From a virus, in the IMG/VR virus record IMGVR_UViG_3300042321_001003, positions 1 to 27,717 of that record: a stretch of DNA of 27,717 nucleotides. One strand, written 5' to 3'. Shown here in pieces: positions 20,541 through 27,717 of the stretch (position 1 is its first letter; each line of letters opens with the position of its first letter). The translations under genes were made by a program, and so were the position numbers. Below the pieces are notes generated by a model, which was not told the origin of the DNA, did no database searches, and saw only the letters and a list, made by a program, of their open reading frames with translations.

Positions 20541-20783
20541 ATGACCGAGACGCAGCTGCGCTGGGGACCGTGCGACGGCGATCGCCTGACCATCGAGGAC
20601 GGCGTGCGGGAGGTGCGCGTGCCTGTGGTCTGCGGAGTGTGCCTCGACGAGCTGCCGGCCAACCTCGGGCGCGACGTGTACACCGAGGCGATCTACCTGC
20701 CCGACGAGGCTGGGGTCTGGTGGTACGCGGGCCGGATGCGATACAGCGATGCCGGCGGGAGCGCGTACTGGTCGCCCGCCTGA
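20541..20783 (+). CDS. Hypothetical protein (80 aa)
   Basis: This 80-residue protein starts at ATG 20541. The sequence upstream is a poor ribosome-binding site, but codon use and content look genuine: many aromatic residues in a compact beta-type fold (EAIYLPDEAGVWWYAGRMRY) and a VCGVCLDELP pair of cysteines. An overlapping longer frame starting at 20513 is Arg-rich and looks like a shadow. A 14-base motif shared with the region after the protease gene follows its stop (20785-20798). Function unknown. Confidence 0.6.
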   Translation: MTETQLRWGPCDGDRLTIEDGVREVRVPVVCGVCLDELPANLGRDVYTEAIYLPDEAGVWWYAGRMRYSDAGGSAYWSPA

Positions 20784-20784
20784 G

Positions 20785-20798
20785 CCCCCCGCCCTTGC
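20785..20798 (+). repeat. Post-stop motif CCCCCCGCCCTTGC
   Basis: This 14-mer begins two bases after the stop of the preceding gene. The same 14-mer directly follows the protease stop at 576-589 (and 27349-27362). The copy here includes a tiny CCGC/GCGG hairpin (20789-20800) without a T-run. It may be a remnant of a terminator or a repeated control element. Confidence 0.45.
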
Positions 20799-20828
20799 GG
20801 AGCGCATTTCCCGTGGGAGAGTGTGCGC

Positions 20829-21197
20829 ATGGGTAAGGCCAGCCGGCAGAAGGGGAAGCGCGGCGAGCGTGAAGCCGCTGCCCAACTTGCGCACCACTGG
20901 AACGCACGCGATGCCCGTCGCAGTGTCCAGTTTTGTGGTCGCGTTGGCGATGCCGACCTGAGCGGCGTTCCCGGCATCCACGTCGAGGTCAAGCGATACG
21001 CCGCGATCAGCGCGCTGCGATTCTTGAAGCAGGCCGAGAGCGACGCAGTGCCTGGCGCCGTGCCCGTCGTGGTGATGCGCGAGGACGCGGCGACAGAGTG
21101 GACGGTGATGCTGCGCGTATCTGACGCGCCAGAGTTCGCGCGCCGGCTCGTGCAGCTGCTGGGCGAGGCGACCGTGCCCGTGGAGGTGAAGCAGTGA
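20829..21197 (+). CDS. Hjc-like PD-(D/E)XK nuclease, candidate Holliday junction resolvase
   Basis: This 122-residue protein has the compact nuclease core of archaeal Hjc-type and related phage resolvases: GKASRQKGKRGEREAAAQL with Glu14, Asp43 in VGDADLSGVPG, and Glu53-x-Lys55 in IHVEVKRY. A helix and strand follow. ATG 20829 is preceded by GGGAGA at about 9 bases. Resolvases cut branched DNA produced by recombination or replication before packaging. No RusA-type gene is seen, so this may be its replacement. A different nuclease activity on DNA is possible. Confidence 0.72.
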   Translation: MGKASRQKGKRGEREAAAQLAHHWNARDARRSVQFCGRVGDADLSGVPGIHVEVKRYAAISALRFLKQAESDAVPGAVPVVVMREDAATEWTVMLRVSDAPEFARRLVQLLGEATVPVEVKQ

Positions 21198-22153
21198 AGC
21201 GACTCAGCGAACGCAAGCGCGTCGAAGATCCGCTCGCCAGCCACCACTGGCGCGAAGGCGCATCGCCGGGCTCGAAGTGGACCGTCGAGAAGATGGGCCG
21301 CAACATTCACCGCGTCACCATGCTGGCCGATACGCCGCATGCGTTTGAGTGGAACGGGCTGCTGGCATCCGACCGCCACCACGACAACAGCCATACCGAC
21401 CAAGACCTTGAGCGCAAGCACCTCGACGAACTGGTGAGGCGCAAGGGCGGCGTGATCGACTGCGGCGACCTGTTCTGCTGCATGCAGGGCAAGTGGGACC
21501 CGCGAGCCGACCGCAGCGCATGCAGGCCCGAGCACCAGTGTGGCGACTACCTCGACGCGCTTGTGCGCGAGGCGACCGAGTTCTACAAGCCATACGCCGA
21601 CCGATTCGTCGTGATCGGCCGCGGGAACCACGAGACCGCGATCACGAAGCGCCACGAGACCGACCTGACCGAGCGCCTGTGTGCCGGACTCAGTGCGAGC
21701 GCGCCCTGCCCTGTGTACTCGGGCGGCTACGGCGGCTATGTCCTGTTTCGACTGATCACAAGCAAGGGCGGCTCGTTCTCGTTCCGTGTGCGCTACTTCC
21801 ACGGCGCAGGCGGCGGCGCGATGATGACGCACGGCGTTCTCGACACGCGCCGGCATGCGTCGTTTTGGCCTGATGCAGACATGGTGATCACCGGACACTC
21901 GCACCACCACTGGACCGTGCCCATCGCACGCGAGCGCCTGCGCCAGTTCAACGGGCAAGCCGAGGTGGTGATCGACGAGCAGCTGCATGTGCGCATCGGC
22001 ACCTACAAGGACGAACACGGCGACGGCTTCGGCGGGTGGTCTGTCGAGCGCGGCATGGCACCGAAGTCGAAGGGCGCGGTGTGGATGCGTCTGCACATTG
22101 CAGGCAAGCAAGGCGAGTACCGACTCGCAGCGGAGGTGACCCGTGCGCAGTGA
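21194..22153 (+). CDS. Calcineurin-like metallophosphoesterase
   Basis: This 319-residue protein carries the metal-binding motifs of the family in order: SDRHHDN (Asp60, His62), IDCGDLF (Asp92), GRGNHE (Asn145, His146), FHG (His203) and TGHSHHHW (234-240). These proteins hydrolyse phosphate esters using two metal ions; the substrate (DNA ends, RNA or nucleotides) cannot be read. GTG 21194 overlaps the previous stop and has GGAGGTGA upstream. A cysteine-containing insert sits at about residues 90-116. The context of nucleases and packaging suggests work on nucleic acid. Confidence 0.85.
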   Translation: MKRLSERKRVEDPLASHHWREGASPGSKWTVEKMGRNIHRVTMLADTPHAFEWNGLLASDRHHDNSHTDQDLERKHLDELVRRKGGVIDCGDLFCCMQGKWDPRADRSACRPEHQCGDYLDALVREATEFYKPYADRFVVIGRGNHETAITKRHETDLTERLCAGLSASAPCPVYSGGYGGYVLFRLITSKGGSFSFRVRYFHGAGGGAMMTHGVLDTRRHASFWPDADMVITGHSHHHWTVPIARERLRQFNGQAEVVIDEQLHVRIGTYKDEHGDGFGGWSVERGMAPKSKGAVWMRLHIAGKQGEYRLAAEVTRAQ

Positions 22154-22427
22154 GTTCCGCAGCAAGATCGCGGGCCGTACCTGGCGCATCGTGTACGAGG
22201 ACGCGAAGACGATGGGCAAGGACTGGGGCCGATGCTGGCTGCCCGCTGGCCGGCACCCGCTCATCCAGCTGCGGCGCGCCCTGCGCGGCTACCGGGCGAT
22301 GGACGTGCTGGTGCATGAGGTGCTGCACGCTGCACGCCCTGAGCTCGACGAGCAGGCAGTCGAGGCCACGGCCACGGCCATCGCGCGCGCGCTGTGGAAG
22401 GCCGGCTATCGGAGGATGGATCAGTGA
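22143..22427 (+). CDS. Small HExxH metalloprotein
   Basis: This 94-residue protein has a zinc-binding HEVLH motif (residues 58-62) in MDVLVHEVLHAARPELDE, with Glu74 twelve residues after the last His as a possible third ligand. GTG 22143 lies behind GGAGGTGA, and the start overlaps the previous gene by 11 bases. It resembles a minimal zinc-protease core, such as the ImmA/IrrE or SprT groups, but without their other domains. It may cleave a host or phage protein or may only bind metal. Its stop overlaps the HNH start. Confidence 0.7.
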   Translation: MRSEFRSKIAGRTWRIVYEDAKTMGKDWGRCWLPAGRHPLIQLRRALRGYRAMDVLVHEVLHAARPELDEQAVEATATAIARALWKAGYRRMDQ

Positions 22428-22783
22428 GGCAGCGCCCGCCCAGGCTGCGCGTGGGCAAGCCGCGCGAGATGCCGAAGGCTGTTGCCCCCGAGCGCGCGCC
22501 GGGCTCGACGCATGAACGTGGCTATGGGTGGAACTGGCAGCAGGCTCGGCGCGTCGCGCTCAACCGTGAGCCGCTGTGCCGCTACTGCATGGAGCGTGGC
22601 ATGGTTACGGCTGCGACTGAAGTCGATCACATCCGCGCGTTGCGCGACGGCGGCGACAACGCGCTGGACAATCTCGCCCCGTGTTGTCATGAATGTCACC
22701 TGCGGAAGACGATGCGCGACGTGTCTGGAAGGAAACGGCGTCAGACCGGGGGGGGTGGCGATTCTGGCCCGCTATCGGCATGA
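22424..22783 (+). CDS. HNH endonuclease, packaging-associated
   Basis: This 119-residue protein has a standard HNH core: CRYC (52-55), VDHIRALRDGGDNALDNLAP with His69 and Asn83, and CCHECH (87-92) with Lys95 nearby. A basic Arg/Pro-rich N-terminus precedes it. Small HNH proteins next to terminase genes are known to help terminase cut phage DNA in HK97-like phages. GTG 22424 overlaps the previous stop and has GGAGGA upstream. The C-terminus is encoded by an eight-G run and is Gly-rich (TGGGGDSGPLSA), so its exact end is the least certain part. Confidence 0.85.
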   Translation: MRQRPPRLRVGKPREMPKAVAPERAPGSTHERGYGWNWQQARRVALNREPLCRYCMERGMVTAATEVDHIRALRDGGDNALDNLAPCCHECHLRKTMRDVSGRKRRQTGGGGDSGPLSA

Positions 22784-23005
22784 CCAACCTTCGGCCCTCA
22801 ACACACGCGGCTCCCAGTTTGCCGCATGGGGTTCTAGGGGCCGCCAGGATGCGTTGCGTGGGGGGTGCGTGCGCCGTTGGCGGTGTTTTTTGCGCGCGTG
22901 GCTTGTAGGCGATCGTAGCGGCCGCGGCTTTTTTGTATCGGACATTTGACGGCATTTGCGGCCGTAGAAACGCAGGCATCGACAGCCTGCAGACAGGAAG
23001 CATTC
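22784..23005 (+). other. Untranslated region before terminase, possible packaging site
   Basis: No plausible gene is seen in these 222 bases. The stretch holds three related GC-rich blocks: GGCCGCC near 22840, GCGGCCGCGG near 22918 and GCGGCCG near 22960. It also holds G-runs, two T6 tracts and the AGGAAG site for the small terminase. Short hairpins before the T-tracts are too weak to call terminators. The position between HNH and small terminase is a common place for pac or cos recognition sites. Confidence 0.4.
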
Positions 23006-23482
23006 ATGGGCAAGAGAGGACCAAAACCAACGCCGACGAGCGTGCTGAAGTTCCGAGGAAGTGAGAAGGGCATGGCGCGCGAGGCTGAACCCGAGGGCAG
23101 CGACGGCCCCCCGCTGCTGCTGCCGTTCGTCGCCAGCGACGAGGTGGCGCGCCGCTACTTCGACCGCCTGATCGACGACCTGCGCCGGCTCGGTCTGTAC
23201 GCCGCAGAGGACTACCAGGCGCACAACGCGATGGCGCATGCGTCGGCCGAGTTTGAGCGGGCACAAGCTGCAGTGCAGGAAAAGGGGCTGGTCCTTGAAA
23301 CGCCGCATGGGTCTGTTATCAATCCGATGAAGAAGGCGCGCGATGATGCGAGGGCTGAGGTCGCGCGCCTGTCTCGCTGCTTCGGCTTGACGCCGAGCGA
23401 TCGTGTGGGCCTTGTGTCTTCCAAGAGAGCGAAGGGGGATGCCAGCGGGATCGAGTCGATCCTCAAGTCGAAGACGGCCTAA
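23006..23482 (+). CDS. terS: Terminase small subunit, P27 family
   Basis: This 158-residue protein begins GKRGPKPTPTSVLKFRGSEK, the typical opening of P27-family small terminases (GRxPKPT followed by LK and a G motif). The following helices (EVARRYFDRLIDDLRRLGLY, YQAHNAMAHASAEFERAQAA) form the DNA-binding and oligomerisation region. The small subunit recognises phage DNA and hands it to the large subunit. ATG 23006 was chosen because ACAGGAAG lies 5 bases upstream; the frame stays open upstream without a better site. It overlaps the large-subunit gene by 44 bases. Confidence 0.9.
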   Translation: MGKRGPKPTPTSVLKFRGSEKGMAREAEPEGSDGPPLLLPFVASDEVARRYFDRLIDDLRRLGLYAAEDYQAHNAMAHASAEFERAQAAVQEKGLVLETPHGSVINPMKKARDDARAEVARLSRCFGLTPSDRVGLVSSKRAKGDASGIESILKSKTA

Positions 23483-25076
23483 GCTCGCGCCCGTCGCGGG
23501 CTTCAACGCATCGGCAAACGCCGCGAAGGGCGACTGGTTCGACGTGGACGAACTGGCGCGCATCGACAAGTTCTTCGGCCTGCTGTCGCACCAAAAGGGA
23601 ATCTGGGCGGGCAAGGCGTTTGAGCTGCTGCCTTGGCAGCGTGATCTGCTCGGCTCGCTGCTGTGCTGGAAGCGCGCGGACGGCACCCGGCGCTTCCGCC
23701 AGGCGTACATCGAGGTGCCGCGTAAGAACGGGAAGAGCACGCTGGTCGCCGGCCTCGCGCTGTGGCTGCTGCTCGCCGATCGCGAGCCCGGCGCCGAGGT
23801 CTACTGCTGCGCGAGCGCGCGCGACCAGGCTGCGATCGTGGGCGACGCCTGCCGGCAAATGGTGCAGTCGAACCCGGCGCTCGCGAAGGCGGTCGAGGTG
23901 TTCCGCAACGTGATTACCTTCGGCAACAGCAAGCTTGAGATTTTGAGCAGCGACGCTGGCACGAAGCACGGCAAGAACGCGAGCGCGGTGATCTTCGACG
24001 AGGTGCACACCTTCGCAGATCGCGACCTGTACGACGCGATGGTGACCTCGATGGGCGCGCGCCAGCAGCCGCTGATCGTGTCGATCACGACGGCGGGCCA
24101 CGACCGCGAGAGCCTGTGCTGGGAATTGCATGCCTACGCCGAGAAGGTGCGCGACGGTCTGGTCGAGGATCACGCCTTCTACCCTGCGGTGTTTAGCGCA
24201 CCGATCGACGCAAACTGGAAGAGCCCGAAGGTCTGGCACAAGGCGAACCCCAGCCTGGGCGTGACCGTCACCGAGGCTTTCCTGCAGGGTGAGTGCGACA
24301 AGGCGAAGGAGCTGCCCGCCTACGAGACGACCTTCCGCCAGCTGTATCTGTGCCAGTGGACGGAGTCGAAGAAAGCATGGATCAGCACCGACGCCTGGGC
24401 GGCGTGCGCATCGAGCGATGCGACCGCCGAGCGCCTTGCCGGCCGCGAGTGTTACGGCGGGCTCGATCTATCGACCACCACCGACCTGTCGGCGCTGTCG
24501 CTGATCTTCCCGTGCGACGACGGCAGCGTGGACGTTCTGTCGTGGTCGTGGTGCCCCGAGGAGGGCATCCGCCGGCGCAGCCGCAGCGACCGCGCGCCGT
24601 ATGACGTGTGGGCCTTGAAGGGCTTCCTGCACCCCACGCCGGGCGCTGTGGTCGATTACGACTTCATCGCCGAAACGATCCGCCAGTGCTGCAAGCGCTT
24701 CGCGGTGAAGTCGATCGGCTTCGACCCGTGGAACGCGACGCAGCTCGCGAGCGGGCTGTACGGCGAGGGCGTGCCGATGATCGAGGTGCGCCAGGGCTAC
24801 CGCACCCTCAGCGAGCCGGCGAAGAAGCTGGAGTCGCTGGTGGTGTCGCGAAAGATCCGGCATCCGAACAACCTGCTGCTGAACTGGTGCATCTCGAACG
24901 TGGTCTGTGAGTCGGACCCAGCCGGGAACCTGAAGCCCAGCAAGGCGAGCAGCACCGAACGAATCGACGCAGCTGCGGCGCTGGTGACGGCGCTTGCGAC
25001 ATGGCTGCACCAGAAGCAAGACGCGACTGGACCGAGTGTCTACGAACAACCCGAAAGGACTATTACATGGCTCTGA
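23439..25076 (+). CDS. terL: Terminase large subunit
   Basis: This protein of about 545 residues is the packaging motor and nuclease. The ATPase domain has Walker A PRKNGKST (94-101) and Walker B VIFDE (184-188), preceded by an adenine-binding LLPWQRDLL stretch. The C-terminal RNase-H-like nuclease has acidic residues in GGLDLSTTTDLSAL, SIGFDPWN and ERIDAAAALVTAL. These match Terminase_1/HK97 gp2 proteins, and the length is normal. ATG 23439 has a purine-rich GAAGGGGG before it; a GTG at 23403 is the upstream alternative. It overlaps the small subunit and, by 10 bases, the portal gene. Confidence 0.93.
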   Translation: MPAGSSRSSSRRRPKLAPVAGFNASANAAKGDWFDVDELARIDKFFGLLSHQKGIWAGKAFELLPWQRDLLGSLLCWKRADGTRRFRQAYIEVPRKNGKSTLVAGLALWLLLADREPGAEVYCCASARDQAAIVGDACRQMVQSNPALAKAVEVFRNVITFGNSKLEILSSDAGTKHGKNASAVIFDEVHTFADRDLYDAMVTSMGARQQPLIVSITTAGHDRESLCWELHAYAEKVRDGLVEDHAFYPAVFSAPIDANWKSPKVWHKANPSLGVTVTEAFLQGECDKAKELPAYETTFRQLYLCQWTESKKAWISTDAWAACASSDATAERLAGRECYGGLDLSTTTDLSALSLIFPCDDGSVDVLSWSWCPEEGIRRRSRSDRAPYDVWALKGFLHPTPGAVVDYDFIAETIRQCCKRFAVKSIGFDPWNATQLASGLYGEGVPMIEVRQGYRTLSEPAKKLESLVVSRKIRHPNNLLLNWCISNVVCESDPAGNLKPSKASSTERIDAAAALVTALATWLHQKQDATGPSVYEQPERTITWL

Positions 25077-26836
25077 TCGACATCCTGCGCCGATACCTCG
25101 GCCCCACCCCGCCGCGCTCCGACTTTGAGGACACCGTGCCCATCGGCCAGCCGACAAGCGGCAGCGTGCAGTCTTACGTCCAGTCGTACTCCTACACGGG
25201 CGAGAGCATCACGCCGGCACGCGCGCTCGAAGCGCCGACCGTGTTTGCGTGCGTGCGCCTGATCGCCAGCAGCATCAGCCGCCTCGACTGGCAGGTTCTG
25301 CGGGAAACGCCCGAGGGCAAGGTCGCGGACAGCGAGCACCCGCTCTACAACCTGCTGAACTACGAGGCGTCAGACGACATCGGCGCGATCCAGTGGCGCG
25401 AAATGGCGCTGACATCGGCGCTGCTGACGGGAAACTTTTACGCCTACATCCACCGCGACAAAGCGGGCCGCCCGGTCGCGCTGGAGCCCCTGCGCAGCGA
25501 CTACGTCGCCATGTACCGCGACGGGGATAACCAGCCCTATTACCAAGTGTGGACGGGCAAGTACACGGGCAAGAACGAAGAGAAGGCCATGCGCCGCTTC
25601 CGCGGCTACGACATGTTCCACCTCGTCGGTCCGACCACGTTCGAGGGCATGCTCGGCGTTCCATTCATCCATCAGATGCGCGACCTGATCGGGCTGGAGC
25701 TGGAGGTCACGGAGTTCGTGACGCGGTTCTTCGCCCAGGGCGCAGTGCCCGGCGGCGTGCTGAAGATGCCGGGTCGCCTGAGCCCCGAGGCCAGCAAGCG
25801 CCTGCGCGATGCGTGGCAGGCGGCGCACGGTGGCGCGAGCCGCGCTGGCCGCGTCGCTGTGCTGGAAGATGGCCTGACGTATGAACCCATCACGCCGACG
25901 GCCCGCGATAACGAGCTGATCGAGATGCGGAAGTATTGCCGCCAGCAGATTGCGGCGGCGATGGGCGTGCCCGCGCACAAGGTCGGCGATACGGAAAGCC
26001 AGTCGTATTCCTCGAACGAGCAGGCCGACGCAGAGTTCGTGAAGCACACGCTGGCCGGCTGGGCGGCTCGACTGGAGCAGGAAGCCAGCCGCAAGCTTCT
26101 CCAGCGCGGCGAGCGCTACTGCACGCGGATCAACTTCGACAGCCTGCTGCGGGCCGACATGAGCACCCGCTACGCCGCCTACGCGGTCGCCGTCACCAAC
26201 GGCATTCTGACCCCGAACGAGATCCGCGCGCGCGAAGGTCTGCCGGCGGTCGAGGGTGGCGACAGCATCCGCCTGCCCATGAACACCGAGGCGCCCGGGC
26301 AGCCCGCTCCAGCGCCGAGCGAGCCCGCTGCGCCATCGGATGGCGTGCCCCCGTCTGTGGACGTGGAGCCCGAGGCGGTCGCTCCCAGCGTCGATCTCGA
26401 CGCGCAGGACGAGGCGTACAGCGCGGCGCGCGCGGCGGCGTCTGCGATGGCGGCCGTGCGTCCCGCGGTGGAGGGCGCCTTCCGTCGCCACCTCCAGCGG
26501 GTGTCGGACTACCTGCTGAAGCAGCGCACGCAGGCCAAGATCGACAAGTGGGAGCCGCCCATCGACTGCATCGACGACGACCTGCGCGCGACGGTGCGGA
26601 CGCTGGGCGGCCTTCTGGGCAACGAGGAGCGCGCCACGAAGGCGCTCGACGCGGCCCTCCTGCGCCATGCCCGCCACCTGCGCAGCGCGGTGACGGCCAT
26701 CGGCACCCTGTCTGAAACGATCGACGGCTGGCGCGACCTTCCCCAACTGGCGGCCGACGAGCTGCTGGAGATGGTGCGCCTCGAAACCACACACGCACCC
26801 CTGCTGGAGACCACCAATGCCAACCCCGAAGCCTGA
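25067..26836 (+). CDS. Portal protein with extended C-terminus
   Basis: This 589-residue protein has the core of HK97-type portals: ESITPARALEAPTVFACVRL, SSISRLDWQVLRETPEG, MALTSALLTGNFYAYIHRDK, and the late IAAAMGVPAHKVGDTESQSY clip/stem region. It forms the twelve-subunit ring through which DNA enters and leaves. It is longer than HK97 gp3 because of a Pro/Ala-rich linker (about 405-445) and a helical C-terminal domain of about 140 residues. That addition could help recruit scaffold or protease. ATG 25067 lies behind AAAGGA. It overlaps the terminase and protease genes. Confidence 0.93.
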   Translation: MALIDILRRYLGPTPPRSDFEDTVPIGQPTSGSVQSYVQSYSYTGESITPARALEAPTVFACVRLIASSISRLDWQVLRETPEGKVADSEHPLYNLLNYEASDDIGAIQWREMALTSALLTGNFYAYIHRDKAGRPVALEPLRSDYVAMYRDGDNQPYYQVWTGKYTGKNEEKAMRRFRGYDMFHLVGPTTFEGMLGVPFIHQMRDLIGLELEVTEFVTRFFAQGAVPGGVLKMPGRLSPEASKRLRDAWQAAHGGASRAGRVAVLEDGLTYEPITPTARDNELIEMRKYCRQQIAAAMGVPAHKVGDTESQSYSSNEQADAEFVKHTLAGWAARLEQEASRKLLQRGERYCTRINFDSLLRADMSTRYAAYAVAVTNGILTPNEIRAREGLPAVEGGDSIRLPMNTEAPGQPAPAPSEPAAPSDGVPPSVDVEPEAVAPSVDLDAQDEAYSAARAAASAMAAVRPAVEGAFRRHLQRVSDYLLKQRTQAKIDKWEPPIDCIDDDLRATVRTLGGLLGNEERATKALDAALLRHARHLRSAVTAIGTLSETIDGWRDLPQLAADELLEMVRLETTHAPLLETTNANPEA

Positions 26837-27347
26837 AACCCGTGCCCTCGGCACCCTCGCCCCCGCCGCCGACCTGAAGGTGCGCGGCTACGCCGTCGTT
26901 TGGGAACCCGCCTATGACATGGGTCGCGAGATGGAGCGCGTCGATCCCAACGCCTTCGCGCGCTCGATGGAAGAGCCCGGCGACATCGCCCTGCTCTGGA
27001 ACCACGACACTGGCAAGCCCCTCGCCCGGGTGCGCGCCGGCAACCTGCGCCTGTTCACTGACGCCACGGGCCTCGGCTTTGAGGCCACCCTGCCAGACAC
27101 CGCGACCGCCCACGAGGCCCACGCCTTGGTCGAGAGCGGCGTGGTGACGCAGTGCAGCTTCGGCTTCATGGTGCGGGCTGAGAAGTACGAGAAGGGCGTG
27201 GACAAGCCCACGCGCGTCATCCTCGACGCGGACCTGCTGGAGATCTCGCTCGTGACCTTCCCTGCGAACCCGGCGACCAGCGTCGAGGCTCGCGAGGCGC
27301 AGGCCGAGGCGGTGCGCCGCACGATCAGGCTCCTGCCACCGCGCTGA
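26817..27347 (+). CDS. HK97-family prohead protease (allele 2)
   Basis: This is the second copy of the gene at 45-575, with the same 176-residue length and the same catalytic His63, Ser114 and Glu142. It differs by about two dozen bases, nearly all at third codon positions; the protein changes are R99H and T165A. It begins inside the complete portal gene. In the actual circular genome only one protease gene is expected, and this is the version linked to the portal sequence assembled here. Confidence 0.92.
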   Translation: MPTPKPETRALGTLAPAADLKVRGYAVVWEPAYDMGREMERVDPNAFARSMEEPGDIALLWNHDTGKPLARVRAGNLRLFTDATGLGFEATLPDTATAHEAHALVESGVVTQCSFGFMVRAEKYEKGVDKPTRVILDADLLEISLVTFPANPATSVEAREAQAEAVRRTIRLLPPR

Positions 27348-27363
27348 CCCCCCCGCCCTTGCA

Positions 27364-27541
27364 TCGCGTTTTTTTGACGCGACAATGGCGGCCAATTGAA
27401 TACCTGCCGCGCGTGGGTGCCACTGCCTAGTGCATGCACACTACCGCGCGAGACAGACCTCCGTGCAGCCCTCGTGGCGCACTGGCCTGAGAAGCGGCTG
27501 TTGAACTGGAAGACAACACCGCCGGGCTAGTGCGCCTTTTT
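27364..27541 (+). ncRNA. Structured capsid-leader RNA, allele 2
   Basis: This is the same element as at 591-770. The terminator arms lie at 27476-27487 and 27525-27536, and the T-run at 27537-27541. Compared with allele 1, the P4 top pair is U-A in place of C-G and its internal loop has changed. One P2 pair is G-U, and linkers contain one- and two-base insertions or deletions. The P2 loop complementarity to the terminator arm is unchanged. Confidence 0.6.
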
Positions 27542-27572
27542 CGTCGCACCCCGGCGCTAACCGGAGACTGCG

Positions 27573-27717
27573 ATGGAGAAGAAGAACCAACTCGATCGAA
27601 ATGGCGAGGAGTACCGCGGGCTGTTCCAGCGCTACCTGCAGCACGGTCAAGGACGCATGACCGATGCGGAAGTGCGCGCCCTGAGCAACAGCGGCACCGG
27701 ACTCGGCAACGTCATCG
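27573..27717 (+). CDS. Major capsid protein 1, N-terminal fragment (allele 2)
   Basis: This is the first 48 codons of the capsid gene seen whole at 802-1827, cut by the end of the window. Only one base differs from the first copy (position 27593, a silent change in the seventh codon, CTC for CTG). The CGGAG ribosome-binding site and the RALSNSGTGLG cleavage-region motif are the same. Confidence 0.9.
   Translation, partial: MEKKNQLDRNGEEYRGLFQRYLQHGQGRMTDAEVRALSNSGTGLGNVI

Noticed and set aside
20513-20836. Alternative 107-residue frame over the 80-residue gene
   Set aside because: The translation is Arg- and Gly-rich with no fold-like pattern. The 80-residue frame has normal composition and conserved-looking aromatic residues.
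22748-22755. Eight-G run in the HNH gene as a phase-variation site
   Set aside because: It lies after the complete HNH core, so slippage would change only the disordered C-terminus. It is also short for a contingency locus.
22910-22940. Intrinsic terminator at the GCGGCCGCGG block before T6
   Set aside because: Only about three base pairs can form next to the T-run; the palindrome itself is not in the right place to act as the stem.
1-27717. CRISPR array, rRNA, insertion sequence or toxin-antitoxin pair
   Set aside because: No regularly spaced direct repeats, ribosomal RNA-like stretches, transposase motifs or recognisable toxin-antitoxin pair were seen on either strand.

Overview
The window is an almost complete circular tailed-phage genome, read once around and slightly beyond. 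Bases 1-946 return at 26773-27717 with scattered differences, so the unique unit is about 26.77 kb. The DNA is GC-rich and densely packed. Nearly all genes lie on the + strand, and most neighbours overlap by ATGA or GTGA. Gene content fits a small siphovirus-like phage with an HK97-type head and a lambda-type tail. A lipobox protein and a spanin-like gene pair suggest a Gram-negative host, probably GC-rich; this is inference and the host cannot be named from the sequence.

Layout, starting at packaging: HNH nuclease (22424), an untranslated gap, P27-type small terminase (23006), large terminase (23439), portal (25067) and prohead protease (26817, or 45 in the first copy). Next comes a structured untranslated RNA ending in an intrinsic terminator (591-770), then two tandem HK97-fold major capsid genes (802 and 1854) and a strong GNRA hairpin (3188-3215). 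A small protein and an unusually AT-rich SGNH-hydrolase-like gene (3428-4843) separate the capsid genes from the connector genes (4840-6762). The tail module holds the tube protein, a G/GT chaperone pair with an in-phase GGGAAAC frameshift site, a 503-residue tape measure and two unassigned tail genes. Then come a membrane/lipoprotein cluster (10850-11786) and two cysteine-rich proteins (11790-12964).

The only convincing minus-strand gene, a small tail-anchored membrane protein (12961-13188), lies divergent from a tyrosine integrase whose reading frame crosses a run of 14 C. No CI/Cro-like repressor and no endolysin were recognised. The integrase is followed by a lambda-Red-like recombination set (PD-(D/E)XK exonuclease, Bet annealing protein, SSB-like protein), a DUF6378 protein and a primase-helicase fusion. 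A 60-codon gene carries a 56-bp dyad and repeated TCTGTCGGTG motifs and is the best origin candidate. An Hjc-like nuclease, a metallophosphoesterase and an HExxH protein lead back to the HNH gene.

The points most worth a second look are the capsid-leader RNA, where the two alleles show a compensatory base-pair change and an alternative pairing that could block the terminator; the paired capsid genes with matching cleavage-site motifs; the dyad inside the 60-codon gene; and the poly-C tract in the integrase. The end redundancy looks like two strain alleles joined by assembly, not a packaged terminal repeat: its left identical block is exactly 127 bp, a common assembly k-mer size.
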